From NCBI RefSeq assembly GCF_008330945.1, contig NZ_CP043489.1:4537501-4601500 (forward strand): 64,000 nt of DNA, in the 5' to 3' direction. The notes beneath the pieces were generated by a model. That model searched no databases. It was not told the origin of the DNA and saw nothing but the letters and a program-made list of their open reading frames with translations. Of the stretch, positions 18,661 to 28,120 are shown piece after piece (the first letter of the stretch is position 1; each line of letters opens with the position of its first letter). The stretch is from Labrys sp. KNU-23 (lineage in GTDB: Bacteria > Pseudomonadota > Alphaproteobacteria > Rhizobiales > Labraceae). The translations under genes and the position numbers were made by a program.

Positions 18661-18691
18661 CTCCGGGCAAAGCGGGCCGGCTCGCTTCGTC

Positions 18692-21136
18692 TCAGAAGGT
18701 CTTCAAATTTCCGTAGCGGTCGGTGTAGCTGCTCGGCTTGGTGACATTGAGATCGTCGAAGTCGTTGTTCCAGATCTTGTCGGTGAATTGCTTCGGGCTG
18801 CCGCTGACACCGAGGCCGCGCAGCTGCAACTGGAACTGTACGGTGGTGTCGTATTTCAGCGAGGTGGTGTCATAGGAACGCGAGACGCTCATGCCGAGCG
18901 CGATGCAGGCGTCGACATAGGTCAGCCCGGCATAGCTCGAGGAGAATTTCTTCGTCTTCATATCGTAAAGAGCGCCGGCGCTGGCGATCCAGTTCTCGCT
19001 CAGCTTCAAGGCGGCCTTGCCGTTGACGCCTTCGCGGTCGTCGAGCCCCAGCAGGGGCTGGGCATCGTAACGCGCATAGGTGACATCGGCCTTCAGGCGT
19101 CCGATTGTGCCGAGGACACCGATCTCGAACTGCCGCATGTCCCAGTTCTTCTCGTCGAAGCGGGCACCCGACATCACGGCGAAATTGTTCACCGGCTGCA
19201 GATAGATGCGCCCGACATAATCGGAAATGTTGCGATCCAGGCCGGACTGCAGGCCCGTATTGGCCATGTCGCCCGTGGTGTAGGGGTTGGTGCCGCCGAA
19301 GGAATAAGACTGGCCGAACATGGCGTTGTAGTAGCCGCCGCCATTGGTGGTCAGCGAATATTGCAGGCCGGCATTGATGCGAGAGCCATCCTCGACCCGG
19401 TCATAGCCGGAATATTTGTCCCAGGCGAACAGGTTGGAGTCGTCGAAAATCAGGCTCTGTGCGTCTTCGTTGGGGAAGACGCCGCTCTGCATCGCCTTGG
19501 GGCGCAGGATGACCTGGGCGATCGGCTCGATGATCTGCGTGCCCCAATCGGACTGCGAGATGAAGGGATAGCGATAGTCGAGGCCGATGGCCGGCACCAG
19601 GCGTGCGGCGGTATCGTTCTTCTTGTTGCTGACGAACTGGTCGGCAGGGTTGCCGTCGAGCTGGGTGAAGCCGAGGTCGCCGCGGACATAGGCGAAGGGG
19701 GTCCACTGCTGCCCATAAGTGTCGGTGAAGGTCTTCTTCCAATAGGCGTTGATCGAGGCGCGCGTATAGGTGCCGTCAATGCCGCGCTGCAGGCAGTTCG
19801 TCCGGGTCTTCGGCGTGAGATTGTCGCAGTTATAGCCCAGAATATTGTCGAAGGCGGCCTGCTGGCGGGTCAGGCTGGTCAGGTTGAAGTTCCAGCCGAG
19901 TTCGCCGCCGAGCACCGGGTGGTCGACGATGTAGTCATAGTCAACCACCGGCGCGACGACGGGCAATTGCTTCTGCACGTCGGCCGAGGTCAGGCCCTGG
20001 AAATAATAGGCACGCAGGTCGAACCAGGATTTGGTGCCGACACCCGTCAGATAGACGGTGGAGGTCGCTTCCGTCTTGCCACGGAGATTATCGAGCCGGT
20101 AGTCGCGCCAATAATATTTGTCACTCAGCAGCGATCCGTCCCAGCCGAAGCGCCATTTGTCGTTCAGCCAGAATTCGCCCTTGGACGAAATCGAGCCGCG
20201 CCAGTTCGGCCTGCCGATATCCTCATTGGCGAACTTGTCCGGGTCACTGATGAAGGCGCCCGACGCCATCACCGAATAGGCGCCGTTCAGGGTGCGATGG
20301 CGCCACTCGATCTGGCCCGTCGGACCCTGGCTGCTGGCATAGCCGGGCGTGAGCGTCAGGTCGTAGTTGGGGGCGAGGTCGATGAAATAGGGCAGTTCGA
20401 GCCCGTAGCCGATCCGCGAGGAGTGAAAATAGCGCGGCGTGATAAAGCCGCTCTTGCGGGTGACGGACGGATCGGGGGTGGACATATAGGGCAGGTAGGC
20501 GATCGGCATGCCGAAGAACTCGAAACGAGCATCTTCGAAATAGATCATCTTCTCCTGCTGGTTGTGGATGACCTTGACCGCCTTGATCTGCCACAGAGGC
20601 GGCTTTTGCGGATTGTCGGCGCAGGGCGAGCAGGCGGAATAGATGCCATTCTGGAATACGGTGACATTGCCGCCGGTACGCTCGGCCCGGTTGGAAGCGA
20701 TATAGAGTTCGTCCGCCGTCACCGTCTTCAACGAATTGACGAAGCCGTCCCTGAAATCGTCGGTGAGGTCGAAATTATCGGCATAGGTCTTGGTGCCGTC
20801 GGCCTCGGTGATGACGACATTGCCGTTGGCCCGCACGCGCTTGCCCTTGCGGTCATAGACCACACGGTCCGCCTGCAGCGCGCGGCCATTGTAATAGATC
20901 TGCACCGTGCCGATGGCCGTTACGACCTCGTTGTCCTGATCATACTGCATCTCCCTGGCCTTGAGGACCATGTTGGAGCTGCCTTGACCTCCGGCGCCGC
21001 CGGAACGAGCCCCCAAGGGCCCGAGCAGGTTTTCCTGGGCGTGAACTTTCGACGGCAACAACGCAAACGACAGCGCTGCAACCGCAACGGTGGTGCACAG
21101 CATGGTCGTAAGGAAGTGGCGAGCTGATACGCGCAT
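18692..21136 (-). CDS. lptD: LPS-assembly outer membrane protein LptD
   Basis: An 814-residue outer membrane beta-barrel that inserts lipopolysaccharide into the outer leaflet together with LptE. A signal peptide covers about residues 1-33 (ending SKVHAQ). The OstA/LptA-like beta-jellyroll follows (VLKAREMQYDQDNEVVTAIG, about 55-150). The C-terminal barrel contains many alternating aromatic strands and ends YTDRYGNLKTF. Cysteines occur in pairs (YSACSPC; NCDN and TNC), compatible with disulfides. It is downstream of lptF and lptG with a one-base overlap, so the transport bridge and its outer-membrane exit are co-expressed. A long antisense ORF lies across it but is a composition artefact. Confidence 0.94.
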   Translation of the reverse strand: MRVSARHFLTTMLCTTVAVAALSFALLPSKVHAQENLLGPLGARSGGAGGQGSSNMVLKAREMQYDQDNEVVTAIGTVQIYYNGRALQADRVVYDRKGKRVRANGNVVITEADGTKTYADNFDLTDDFRDGFVNSLKTVTADELYIASNRAERTGGNVTVFQNGIYSACSPCADNPQKPPLWQIKAVKVIHNQQEKMIYFEDARFEFFGMPIAYLPYMSTPDPSVTRKSGFITPRYFHSSRIGYGLELPYFIDLAPNYDLTLTPGYASSQGPTGQIEWRHRTLNGAYSVMASGAFISDPDKFANEDIGRPNWRGSISSKGEFWLNDKWRFGWDGSLLSDKYYWRDYRLDNLRGKTEATSTVYLTGVGTKSWFDLRAYYFQGLTSADVQKQLPVVAPVVDYDYIVDHPVLGGELGWNFNLTSLTRQQAAFDNILGYNCDNLTPKTRTNCLQRGIDGTYTRASINAYWKKTFTDTYGQQWTPFAYVRGDLGFTQLDGNPADQFVSNKKNDTAARLVPAIGLDYRYPFISQSDWGTQIIEPIAQVILRPKAMQSGVFPNEDAQSLIFDDSNLFAWDKYSGYDRVEDGSRINAGLQYSLTTNGGGYYNAMFGQSYSFGGTNPYTTGDMANTGLQSGLDRNISDYVGRIYLQPVNNFAVMSGARFDEKNWDMRQFEIGVLGTIGRLKADVTYARYDAQPLLGLDDREGVNGKAALKLSENWIASAGALYDMKTKKFSSSYAGLTYVDACIALGMSVSRSYDTTSLKYDTTVQFQLQLRGLGVSGSPKQFTDKIWNNDFDDLNVTKPSSYTDRYGNLKTF

Positions 21137-22209
21137 CAGCCATCCTCCTGGTTAAGCAACACGGTAAATCCGATCAGGGCCGCAATGGCAGCCGGAGTCC
21201 AGGCGGCAACGGCCGGCGCAACCAGCCCCGCAATGCCCAGGTCCTTGGCCATTTTGGTTACGACATACAGCAAGAAACCCGCCCCGATTCCACTCAAGAT
21301 CATCACACCAATACCACCCAGGCGAGCAAACCGAAGCGATACCGTCGCGGCGATCAGCACCATCGCCACGAGCAGCAGGGGACGAGCCAGAAGCGTCTGA
21401 TATTGCAACCGGTAGTCGTTTGCATCAAGTGCCGCGGCGTTCTGTTGTGCGATTGAGGAAGGGAGTCTCCAGAAAGACACGCTGTCCGCGGACACCGCAA
21501 ATCTCTGGTCGACTTGAGTTTTGGTCAAATTACTAGGAAAATCAACGCCTTCTGAGGTTTTGACCGGCTGGTTTGGGATGAATTCCTGCACCTTGGATAG
21601 ATGCCAGGCTCCCTTGTCAAGTTTTGCGGTATCCGCCTCGAGGCGCCGGATAAAGCGACCGTCGGCATCGAGGGCATAGATGGTAACCCCCGTCAGCGCG
21701 CCGTCGTCGCTATTCTCGGCCGAGGTATGGATGACCGCCTGGCCGTCGCGGATCCAGCGGCTCTTGTCGTCGTCGCGAACCTGGCGGGAGCCGAAGACGC
21801 GCGTATCGAGCAGGTCGCTTCTGGTCTTCAACGCGGCCGAGAGCGGATTGAAGGCGGTCGCGGCGAGGATGCCCAGGGCGATGGCGCAGAAGATCGGCGG
21901 GGCCAGGAACTGCCAGACCGACAGGCCGGCAGCGCGCATCACCACCAGTTCGAGCCGCAGGCTGAGGTTGACGAAGCAGATGATGGCCCCGAACAGGAAG
22001 ACGAAGGGGAGGGTCTGCTCGATGATCGAAGGCGTCCGCAGCAAGGACAGAGCAGCGATCGAGGTCACGGATACATGCGGCAGGTCGCTGGCGCGTCGGC
22101 TGGTTTCGGCAAAATCCAACAGGAAGATCATGACGAACAGGAAGGCGAGCACGCCGAAAATGGCGATCAGGAAGCGCTTGCTGAGATAACGCCCGAGAGT
22201 GGAGGTCAT
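21136..22209 (-). CDS. lptG: LPS export ABC transporter permease LptG
   Basis: A 357-residue inner-membrane subunit of the LptB2FG complex that pulls LPS out of the inner membrane. Predicted helices are at the N-terminus (RFLIAIFGVLAFLFVMIFLL), about residues 60-130, and a C-terminal trio after about 270. A periplasmic beta-jellyroll domain lies between them (WHLSKVQEFIPNQPVKTSEG). ATG 22209 is used, with ATG 22215 as alternative; either overlaps the lptF stop. The ATPase LptB is not encoded in the window, as is usual. Confidence 0.93.
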   Translation of the reverse strand: MTSTLGRYLSKRFLIAIFGVLAFLFVMIFLLDFAETSRRASDLPHVSVTSIAALSLLRTPSIIEQTLPFVFLFGAIICFVNLSLRLELVVMRAAGLSVWQFLAPPIFCAIALGILAATAFNPLSAALKTRSDLLDTRVFGSRQVRDDDKSRWIRDGQAVIHTSAENSDDGALTGVTIYALDADGRFIRRLEADTAKLDKGAWHLSKVQEFIPNQPVKTSEGVDFPSNLTKTQVDQRFAVSADSVSFWRLPSSIAQQNAAALDANDYRLQYQTLLARPLLLVAMVLIAATVSLRFARLGGIGVMILSGIGAGFLLYVVTKMAKDLGIAGLVAPAVAAWTPAAIAALIGFTVLLNQEDG

Positions 22210-22211
22210 GA

Positions 22212-23378
22212 TCATGCGCGCGCCGCCCTGTTGGCGAGGCGCGAAGTCAGGTCATTGTACCAGTTTGTCAAACCACGCGGCAGCGACAGGCGCAAATGGC
22301 CGGTGATGACGGCAAGATAGATCAGGGACGTCAGGATCGGCACGCCGAAGGCGATATAGACACCCCCTACCGAGTGCACGCTTAGACTCTGCGTGGCGAT
22401 GAAGCCGAGAATGCGCACCACCACCACGCTCAGAATGGCAAAGCCGATGGCACTGGCCCGGCCCTGGCGGGTGGTGCGTGCCTGGCCGAGGGCGGCAAGG
22501 GCGATCAGCATGAAGGCGATCGGATAGAGGGGAGCCGTAAACCGGTCCACCAGTTCGCCGCGAACGCGGCCGCGCTCGGCCGGCCCCTTCATCTCGGATG
22601 GCTGGGCGTTCCACAGCTCGCTGGTATAGCGGTCGCGTGGCTTGTAGTTGATGGCATCGTTGTCATCACGGGCGAGCTGCGAGAGATCGAACTGATATTG
22701 CTCGAAGGTGACGATCGAAGCATCGGAGGAAGCGCCGCCCTCCTGCTGCTGCAGCGAGCCGTTGTTCAGCACCAGCACCAGGCCCGTCGCCGTATCGACG
22801 ATCTTGCCGGTTCCGGCGATATAGGTCTTGGTCTTGCCCTTGTCGCGCGCATCCTGCACGAAAATGCCAAGCAGCGTGCCGTCGGGCTGGCGCTCGCGAA
22901 TATGGAAGGTGAAGCCGCGCAGGGCGGTGAACTGGCCTTCCTTGAGGAAATGCTGCACCACGTCGGCTGCCGCCGCGACGCGCCAGGCGGTGAGTTCATG
23001 CTGGCTGGCGGGCTGGATGTAGAGGGTAACGGCAGCGATTCCCGCGGCGACAAGGCCCGTAATGCCGGCAAAAGGCGTAATCAGCCGCGAAGGGGAATAG
23101 CCCGCCGCATTGAGGACGACGAGCTCCGAGCCGGCATTGAGCCGCTGCAGCAACCATACCGCTGCCAGGAAGACCGCCAGCGGGGCGACCACGACCATCA
23201 GTGCGGGAAGGGCAAGCGAACTGATGGCCAGGAAGACCAGGACCGACTGGCCCTGTGCCGTCATGACGTTGAATTCGCGCAAGGCGCCGACCATCCAGGC
23301 CAGAAGCGTCAGCACGACGAGGCAGACCAGAAAGGCAAAGCCAAACTGTCTGGCAATATATCGGCTGACGAGGTTCAT
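22212..23378 (-). CDS. lptF: LPS export ABC transporter permease LptF
   Basis: A 388-residue YjgP/YjgQ-family membrane protein, partner of LptG. The N-terminal helix contains FGFAFLVCLVVLTLLAWMVG, followed by two more helices, a periplasmic jellyroll (about residues 130-270) and three C-terminal helices. First gene of the lptF-lptG-lptD-pdxA-rsmA run; its promoter should lie in 23379-23671, which is shared with the divergent pepA. Confidence 0.93.
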   Translation of the reverse strand: MNLVSRYIARQFGFAFLVCLVVLTLLAWMVGALREFNVMTAQGQSVLVFLAISSLALPALMVVVAPLAVFLAAVWLLQRLNAGSELVVLNAAGYSPSRLITPFAGITGLVAAGIAAVTLYIQPASQHELTAWRVAAAADVVQHFLKEGQFTALRGFTFHIRERQPDGTLLGIFVQDARDKGKTKTYIAGTGKIVDTATGLVLVLNNGSLQQQEGGASSDASIVTFEQYQFDLSQLARDDNDAINYKPRDRYTSELWNAQPSEMKGPAERGRVRGELVDRFTAPLYPIAFMLIALAALGQARTTRQGRASAIGFAILSVVVVRILGFIATQSLSVHSVGGVYIAFGVPILTSLIYLAVITGHLRLSLPRGLTNWYNDLTSRLANRAARA

Positions 23379-23540
23379 TGCCTTCTCGGGTCTCCTACCC
23401 GTTGCTTGTAGCCTCCTGCTAGGCGGCAGGCGAGACGTTTGTATGGCAGGACCGGGGCTGCGAGCGGATTGTTGTAGACATGGTTACGGATTGGCATGCA
23501 AAAGTCCCAACAAGCCGTCAACCGCGCGGCAGCTTCCAAG

Positions 23541-23653
23541 CCGATTCCTTCTCCCCGAGCCATTGGCGCGGGGAGAAGGAATCGGCAGAATATCAACCGC
23601 TTGCAAAGTTTCTCGATAGTGTCCACGAATGGGCGATAATTGAGAAACTTTGC
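23541..23653. promoter_or_regulatory. Two inverted repeats in the divergent lptF/pepA intergenic region
   Basis: The first is a perfect 16-bp stem, CCGATTCCTTCTCCCC at 23541-23556 pairing with 23570-23585 around a 13-base loop. The second is a perfect 12-bp pair, GCAAAGTTTCTC at 23603-23614 with 23642-23653, spaced by 27 bases and ending 18 bases before the pepA start. The second is placed like an operator or a leader hairpin of pepA. The first lies between the promoters and could insulate them. Nothing else was recognised in 23379-23671. Confidence 0.55.
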
Positions 23654-23671
23654 TGGGAATGGGCATTAATT

Positions 23672-25168
23672 ATGGTTTCCGAATTGAAACTGTCTTTTTC
23701 AAAAGTCGAGAAAATTGCCGACGGCATCGCCGTCATATTCACAAATATCGATTTGGCTGTATCGCCTGAAACGGAAGCTGCTCTACCGGGTATCGGCAGT
23801 CTGGTCAAACGTGCGGCTTCCGCCGATAATTTCAAGGGGAAGGCGCTGGCTTCCCTCGATATTCTTGCACCCTCTGACCTGTCGGTGGACCGGGTGATCG
23901 TGATTTCGCTCGGCAAAGCCGAGGACAGCGCCCGCACCGATTGGGTCAAGGCCGGGGGCAATGTGATCGGCAAGCTGCCCGCCTCGGCGAAGGCGGCTAC
24001 CGTGGTGCTGGACCTGCCGGATGCTGCCGTCACTGCCGATCAGGTGGCGGATTTCAGCCTCGGGGCCCGGCTTCGGGCCTATAAGTTCGAGCGCTACAAG
24101 ACGCGTAAGCAGGACGACGCGGCGAACAAGGGGCTCGAACTGACGATCGCCAGCAGCGTCGACGGCGCAGCCAAGAAGGCCGGCAAGTCGCGCGAGGCGA
24201 TCGCCGACGGCGTCAGGCTTGCCCGCGATCTCGTCAACGAGCCGCCGAACGTGCTCTATCCCGAGGCCTTCGCCAAGCGGGCGGCCGAATTGGAGGAACT
24301 CGGCGTCGAGATCGACATCCTCGACGTCAAGGCCATGAAGAAACTCGGCATGGGAGCGCTGCTCGGCGTCGGCCAGGGTTCCGAGCATGACAGCCGGCTG
24401 GTGGTGATGCGCTGGAACGGTGCCAAGAATCGCGAGGCCAAGCCGGTTGCCTTCATCGGCAAGGGCGTGACCTTCGACACTGGCGGCATTTCCATCAAGC
24501 CGGCTTCCGGCATGGAGGACATGAAGGGCGACATGGGCGGTGCGGCCTGCGTGGTCGGGCTGATGCATGCGCTTGCCGCCCGCAAGGCCAAGGCCAATGT
24601 GATCGGAGCCATCGGCGTGGTCGAGAACATGCCGGACGGCAATGCCCAGCGCCCGGGCGACATCGTCACCTCGATGTCGGGCCAGACCATCGAGATCATC
24701 AACACCGATGCCGAGGGCCGGCTCGTGCTGGCGGATGTGCTCTGGTACATCCAGGACAAGTACAAGCCGCAGTTCATGGTCAATCTGGCCACGCTCACCG
24801 GTGCCATCATGGTGGCGCTCGGCCAGGAATATGCCGGCCTCTTCTCCAACAATGACGAGTTGGCCGGGCGCCTGTTCGTGGCAGGGCAGACGACGGGCGA
24901 GCGGGTCTGGCGCATGCCGCTCGGCCCGGAATACGACAAGCTGATCGATTCCAAATTCGCCGACATGAAGAACACCGGCGGCCGCAATGGCGGGTCGATC
25001 ACCGCGGCTCAGTTCCTGCAGCGCTTCGTCAACGAGACGCCCTGGGCCCATCTTGACATCGCCGGCACCGCCATGGGCTCGCCCGCCAGCGACGTCAACC
25101 GCAGCTGGGGCTCGGGCTGGGGCGTGCGGCTGCTCGACCGACTGGTGGCGGAGCATTACGAGGGGTGA
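23672..25168 (+). CDS. pepA: Leucyl aminopeptidase (M17 family)
   Basis: A 498-residue cytosolic, two-metal aminopeptidase that removes N-terminal residues from peptides; in some bacteria it also binds DNA. The N-terminal domain (about 1-170) is followed by the catalytic domain with [15 protein letters not shown] (metal and substrate ligands), [10 protein letters not shown] and the signature [15 protein letters not shown] 23672 is chosen because the residues before it in the open frame translate the hairpin-rich leader. It is divergent from lptF and followed after 157 bases by holC, a neighbour seen in many proteobacteria. Confidence 0.95.
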   Translation: MVSELKLSFSKVEKIADGIAVIFTNIDLAVSPETEAALPGIGSLVKRAASADNFKGKALASLDILAPSDLSVDRVIVISLGKAEDSARTDWVKAGGNVIGKLPASAKAATVVLDLPDAAVTADQVADFSLGARLRAYKFERYKTRKQDDAANKGLELTIASSVDGAAKKAGKSREAIADGVRLARDLVNEPPNVLYPEAFAKRAAELEELGVEIDILDVKAMKKLGMGALLGVGQGSEHDSRLVVMRWNGAKNREAKPVAFIGKGVTFDTGGISIKPASGMEDMKGDMGGAACVVGLMHALAARKAKANVIGAIGVVENMPDGNAQRPGDIVTSMSGQTIEIINTDAEGRLVLADVLWYIQDKYKPQFMVNLATLTGAIMVALGQEYAGLFSNNDELAGRLFVAGQTTGERVWRMPLGPEYDKLIDSKFADMKNTGGRNGGSITAAQFLQRFVNETPWAHLDIAGTAMGSPASDVNRSWGSGWGVRLLDRLVAEHYEG

Positions 25169-25325
25169 GGATAACGCTGTTCGGCACGCCTGACAGCGTC
25201 TATACGCGAATCATCCGGCTGATTCTGGATTTCAAGAATGTCGGTCATGACTTTGTTATGGCTGATATTTTCAGCTCGATTGGTGTGTGGTGGGACGGGG
25301 TGCTGTTGCTGGAGAAGGGGAGGTG

Positions 25326-25772
25326 ATGACGGAATTGCTCTTCTATCACCTGCAGAGAGCCCCGCTCGAACGGGTCCTGCCGGGCCTTCTGGAAAAATCC
25401 CTGCAGCGCGGCTGGCGCTGCGCGATACAGGGGCCGCAGGAGCGTCTTCGCGCGCTCGACGACGTATTGTGGACCTATAATGACGAAGCCTTCCTGCCGC
25501 ATGGCCTGGAGAGCGACGACGGTCCGGCCCAACCGATCGTGCTGGTGGCGCATGAGGGCAATCCCAACGGGGCCGCGATTCGTTTCCTCGTCGATGGTGC
25601 CCCTTTGCCGGCGGATGCCCCGAGCTATGAGCGCATCGTGCTGATGTTCGACGGCAACGACGCCGATGCCGTGCAAGGAGCGCGGGATCAGTGGAAGCAG
25701 GCCAAGGAACTCGGCTTTGCCGCGACCTATTGGCAGCAGAGCGAAGAGGGGCGCTGGGAGAAGAAGGCGTAG
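25326..25772 (+). CDS. holC: DNA polymerase III subunit chi
   Basis: A 148-residue protein of the HolC family. Chi bridges the clamp loader (through psi) and single-stranded-DNA-binding protein at the replication fork. Family features are the N-terminal FYHLQRAPLERVLPGLLEKSLQRGW, DDVLWTYNDEAFLPHG, and the SSB-related C-terminal fold with VLMFDGNDADAV. The ATG is preceded by AGGTG. The pepA-holC order supports the assignment. Confidence 0.93.
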   Translation: MTELLFYHLQRAPLERVLPGLLEKSLQRGWRCAIQGPQERLRALDDVLWTYNDEAFLPHGLESDDGPAQPIVLVAHEGNPNGAAIRFLVDGAPLPADAPSYERIVLMFDGNDADAVQGARDQWKQAKELGFAATYWQQSEEGRWEKKA

Positions 25773-25794
25773 GCCAGGCCCGATCGGATCGGAA

Positions 25795-25957
25795 ATCGAT
25801 CTCAAGCGTTTTTCGCTTTGGCGGAATCACTTCAAATCGCACTTTGCTCTCTACAGCACCGGATCCGATTCCGGAATCGGATCCGGTGCTGTAAGTTATC
25901 GCAGTCGCATCGTTTTTGCCGAAAACCGGCGTCCACTTTTCAGCACGATGCTCTAAA
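25795..25957. repeat. Family 2 repeat with a 42-bp perfect palindrome
   Basis: The gap between the convergent holC and LysR genes holds a copy of family 2. Bases 25852-25893 form a perfect palindrome with no spacer (arms of 21, centre ATTCC/GGAAT). TCGCATCGTTTTTGCCGAAA at 25905-25924 follows, then CGGCGTCCAC and CAGCACGATGCTC. The same order is seen at 8270-8392. In RNA either strand would form a long hairpin, so it can end transcription from both sides. Confidence 0.75.
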
Positions 25958-26882
25958 CGCGTTCCTGGCGACCCGCTGAAGAGGCCTCCGGCCCCTGCCT
26001 GAAATGGGTGCGAACATGGTCGATGAAGGCGCTTGCCATCCAGGTGATCGGAAATTGGCGCGGCGTGATGATCGCTGCCTTTTGCGGGGGCAGTACATCC
26101 TCGAGTTCCACGATGGCCAGCGGCAGGCCGTCCTCGCTGACACCGGATCGGGAGCGCGTGGTCAGCAGGGCGATGCCGAGACCGTTGGCAACGAGGCCGC
26201 GCACCATGTCGATCGTGCGTGCTTCCATGCCAAGGGTAGGGACCACCCCCGCCTGGCGGAACAGCGCCAGGAAATAATCGCGGCTGTGCGGCAGGTTGAT
26301 CAGGATCAGCGGCCAGGCCGCGACTTCCTGTAGCCGCGCGCTGCGTTTATCGGCAAGCGGATGGTCGGCCGGAACGAGCACATAGGGTTTGAATTCGGCG
26401 ACCGTCTCGGCCGTTCCGGTGCGGCCGAGATCGAGATCGTAGAGAAGCGCGACCTCGATCAGGCCATTGTCGACCAGCCGGTGCAATTCCTCGATATCGC
26501 CCTCCCGCATCCGCACTTCGACATGTGGGTGGGACTGGCGAAAGGCGCGGATGATCGGAGGCATGTGCAGAGGGCCGAGCGTTGCCAGACAGCCGACGTC
26601 GACGAAGGTCTTCCGCCCGGACGAAACCCCCGGCGAGGCGGCCCAGGCATTGATCTGCGAGAGGATGGAGCGGGCTTCGGCAAGCTTGTCGCGCCCGGCC
26701 TGGGTGAGGATGAGGCCCTGGGCATGGCGGCGCACGAACAGGGGCTGACCAACCCTTTCCTCCAATTGGCGGATGGCCACGGAAATCGCCGGCTGGGAGA
26801 CATGAAGGGCGCGAGCCGCCTGCGCCGTGCCCTCATGCTCGGCGGCGGCAACGAAATAGCTCAGCTGGCGGACGGTGACCAT
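25953..26882 (-). CDS. LysR-family transcriptional regulator
   Basis: A 309-residue regulator with an N-terminal winged helix-turn-helix (residues about 3-62, ALHVSQPAISVAIRQLEERVG) and a periplasmic-binding-type effector domain (about 90-300). It is transcribed away from the CoA-transferase/acyl-CoA dehydrogenase pair, the usual arrangement for a LysR protein controlling its neighbours. Its effector is unknown; a CoA-linked organic acid is a reasonable inference. The 89-base divergent region contains a dyad suitable as its binding site. Confidence 0.9.
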   Translation of the reverse strand: MVTVRQLSYFVAAAEHEGTAQAARALHVSQPAISVAIRQLEERVGQPLFVRRHAQGLILTQAGRDKLAEARSILSQINAWAASPGVSSGRKTFVDVGCLATLGPLHMPPIIRAFRQSHPHVEVRMREGDIEELHRLVDNGLIEVALLYDLDLGRTGTAETVAEFKPYVLVPADHPLADKRSARLQEVAAWPLILINLPHSRDYFLALFRQAGVVPTLGMEARTIDMVRGLVANGLGIALLTTRSRSGVSEDGLPLAIVELEDVLPPQKAAIITPRQFPITWMASAFIDHVRTHFRQGPEASSAGRQERV

Positions 26883-26905
26883 GAATAGGGAAAACTTATT
26901 TTATT

Positions 26906-26928
26906 GATGCAATAAGATTATTTGCATC
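26906..26928. promoter_or_regulatory. Probable LysR-type operator
   Basis: GATGCAATAA (26906-26915) and TTATTTGCATC (26918-26928) form an interrupted dyad in the AT-rich divergent region. It includes a T-N11-A spacing typical of LysR boxes. It lies 24 bases from the regulator start and 44 from the CoA-transferase start. Confidence 0.6.
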
Positions 26929-26971
26929 TATTCAGAAACTGTCAAATCCTGCGCAGAACCAAGGAACAGCC

Positions 26972-28120
26972 ATGACTGGATTTGACCTGCCGCTCGAGGG
27001 CCTCGTCGTCCTGGATTTCTCGCGCGTGCTCGCGGGGCCCTTCGCCACCGCTCTCCTCGCCGACGCTGGCGCCGACATCATCAAGGTCGAGGGACGCGAA
27101 GGCGACGACTATCGCCATGTCGGCCCGTTTGTCGGCAACGACAGCGCCTTGTTCGAATTCGCCAATCGCGGCAAGCGCAGCATCGTGCTCGACCTCAAGA
27201 CAGAGGCCGATCGCACCACGGCACGGCGGCTGGCGGCCGGGGCCGACGTCGTGGTCGAGAATTTCCGGCCCGGCGTCGCGTCGCGGCTCGGCATCGGCTA
27301 TGCCGATCTCGTCGGCGAGAATCCCGATCTCGTCTATCTCAGCATTTCCGGGTTCGGACAGGACGGCATCGGGCGCGATCGGCCGGCCTATGACATCATC
27401 GTGCAGGCCGAGAGCGGGCTGATGGCGCTCACCGGCACGCCGGACGGGCCGCCCACCCTGATCGGGGAGGCCATCGGCGACATTGCCGTCGGGCTATATG
27501 GCGCCTGGGCCGTTACCGCTGCGCTGTGGCAGCGCGAGCGCACCGGGCGTGGCTGCCACATTGACCTCGCCATGTTCGACGCCCTGCTCTCGCTGCTGCC
27601 GACGGGAGCGTGCCGCTATCTGGCGACGGGCCACGTGCCGATGCGCGCCGGCAACCGCCACCCGCTCTCGGCGCCATTCGGAGCCTATCGAACCGCCGAC
27701 GGCCATGCGGTGATTGCGGTCCTCAATGAGAAGCTGTTTGCCCGTTTCGCCGCGACCATCGGTCAGCCGGACCTGGCGAGGGATCCGCGCTTTCGCAGCG
27801 ATGCCCTGCGCTCGGACAACGAGCCCGCCTTGCGCGCCTGTATCGAACGATGGACGGGCGTAAGGTCGACGGACGAAGTGGTGAGGGTTCTGGCTGGCGC
27901 CGGCATCCCCGTCGCACCGATCAGCACCGTGGCACAGGCGATCGATTCCGAGCAGGCGCGCGGACGGGGCCTCTTTAGGCAGGGCGGCATTGTCGCCGTG
28001 CCGGAGCAGCCCGCCCACTTTTCCGGCTCCCGGCGTGGCCGGCCCATGCGCGCGCCGCGGCTCGGAGAGCACACGCACGACATCCTCGCCGGTCTCGCAG
28101 CGCAGGAGGAACGCCCATGA
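26972..28120 (+). CDS. Class III (CaiB/BaiF) acyl-CoA transferase
   Basis: A 382-residue member of the family III CoA transferases, which move CoA between an acyl-CoA and a free acid. The N-terminal LVVLDFSRVLAGPFATALLADAGAD and IKVEGREGDDYRH are family signatures. The IDLAMFDALL segment carries the catalytic aspartate in this family. Which acid it activates is not evident. It overlaps the acyl-CoA dehydrogenase by four bases (ATGA), so the two probably form a short pathway: activate an acid, then oxidise it. Control by the divergent LysR protein is likely. Confidence 0.9.
   Translation: MTGFDLPLEGLVVLDFSRVLAGPFATALLADAGADIIKVEGREGDDYRHVGPFVGNDSALFEFANRGKRSIVLDLKTEADRTTARRLAAGADVVVENFRPGVASRLGIGYADLVGENPDLVYLSISGFGQDGIGRDRPAYDIIVQAESGLMALTGTPDGPPTLIGEAIGDIAVGLYGAWAVTAALWQRERTGRGCHIDLAMFDALLSLLPTGACRYLATGHVPMRAGNRHPLSAPFGAYRTADGHAVIAVLNEKLFARFAATIGQPDLARDPRFRSDALRSDNEPALRACIERWTGVRSTDEVVRVLAGAGIPVAPISTVAQAIDSEQARGRGLFRQGGIVAVPEQPAHFSGSRRGRPMRAPRLGEHTHDILAGLAAQEERP

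Noticed and set aside
18461-21127. Very long plus-strand open frame (888 codons) opposite lptD
   Set aside because: It lies antisense to a clear LptD, has the repetitive Val/Gly/Ala/Asp content of a GC-rich shadow frame, and has no recognisable domain.
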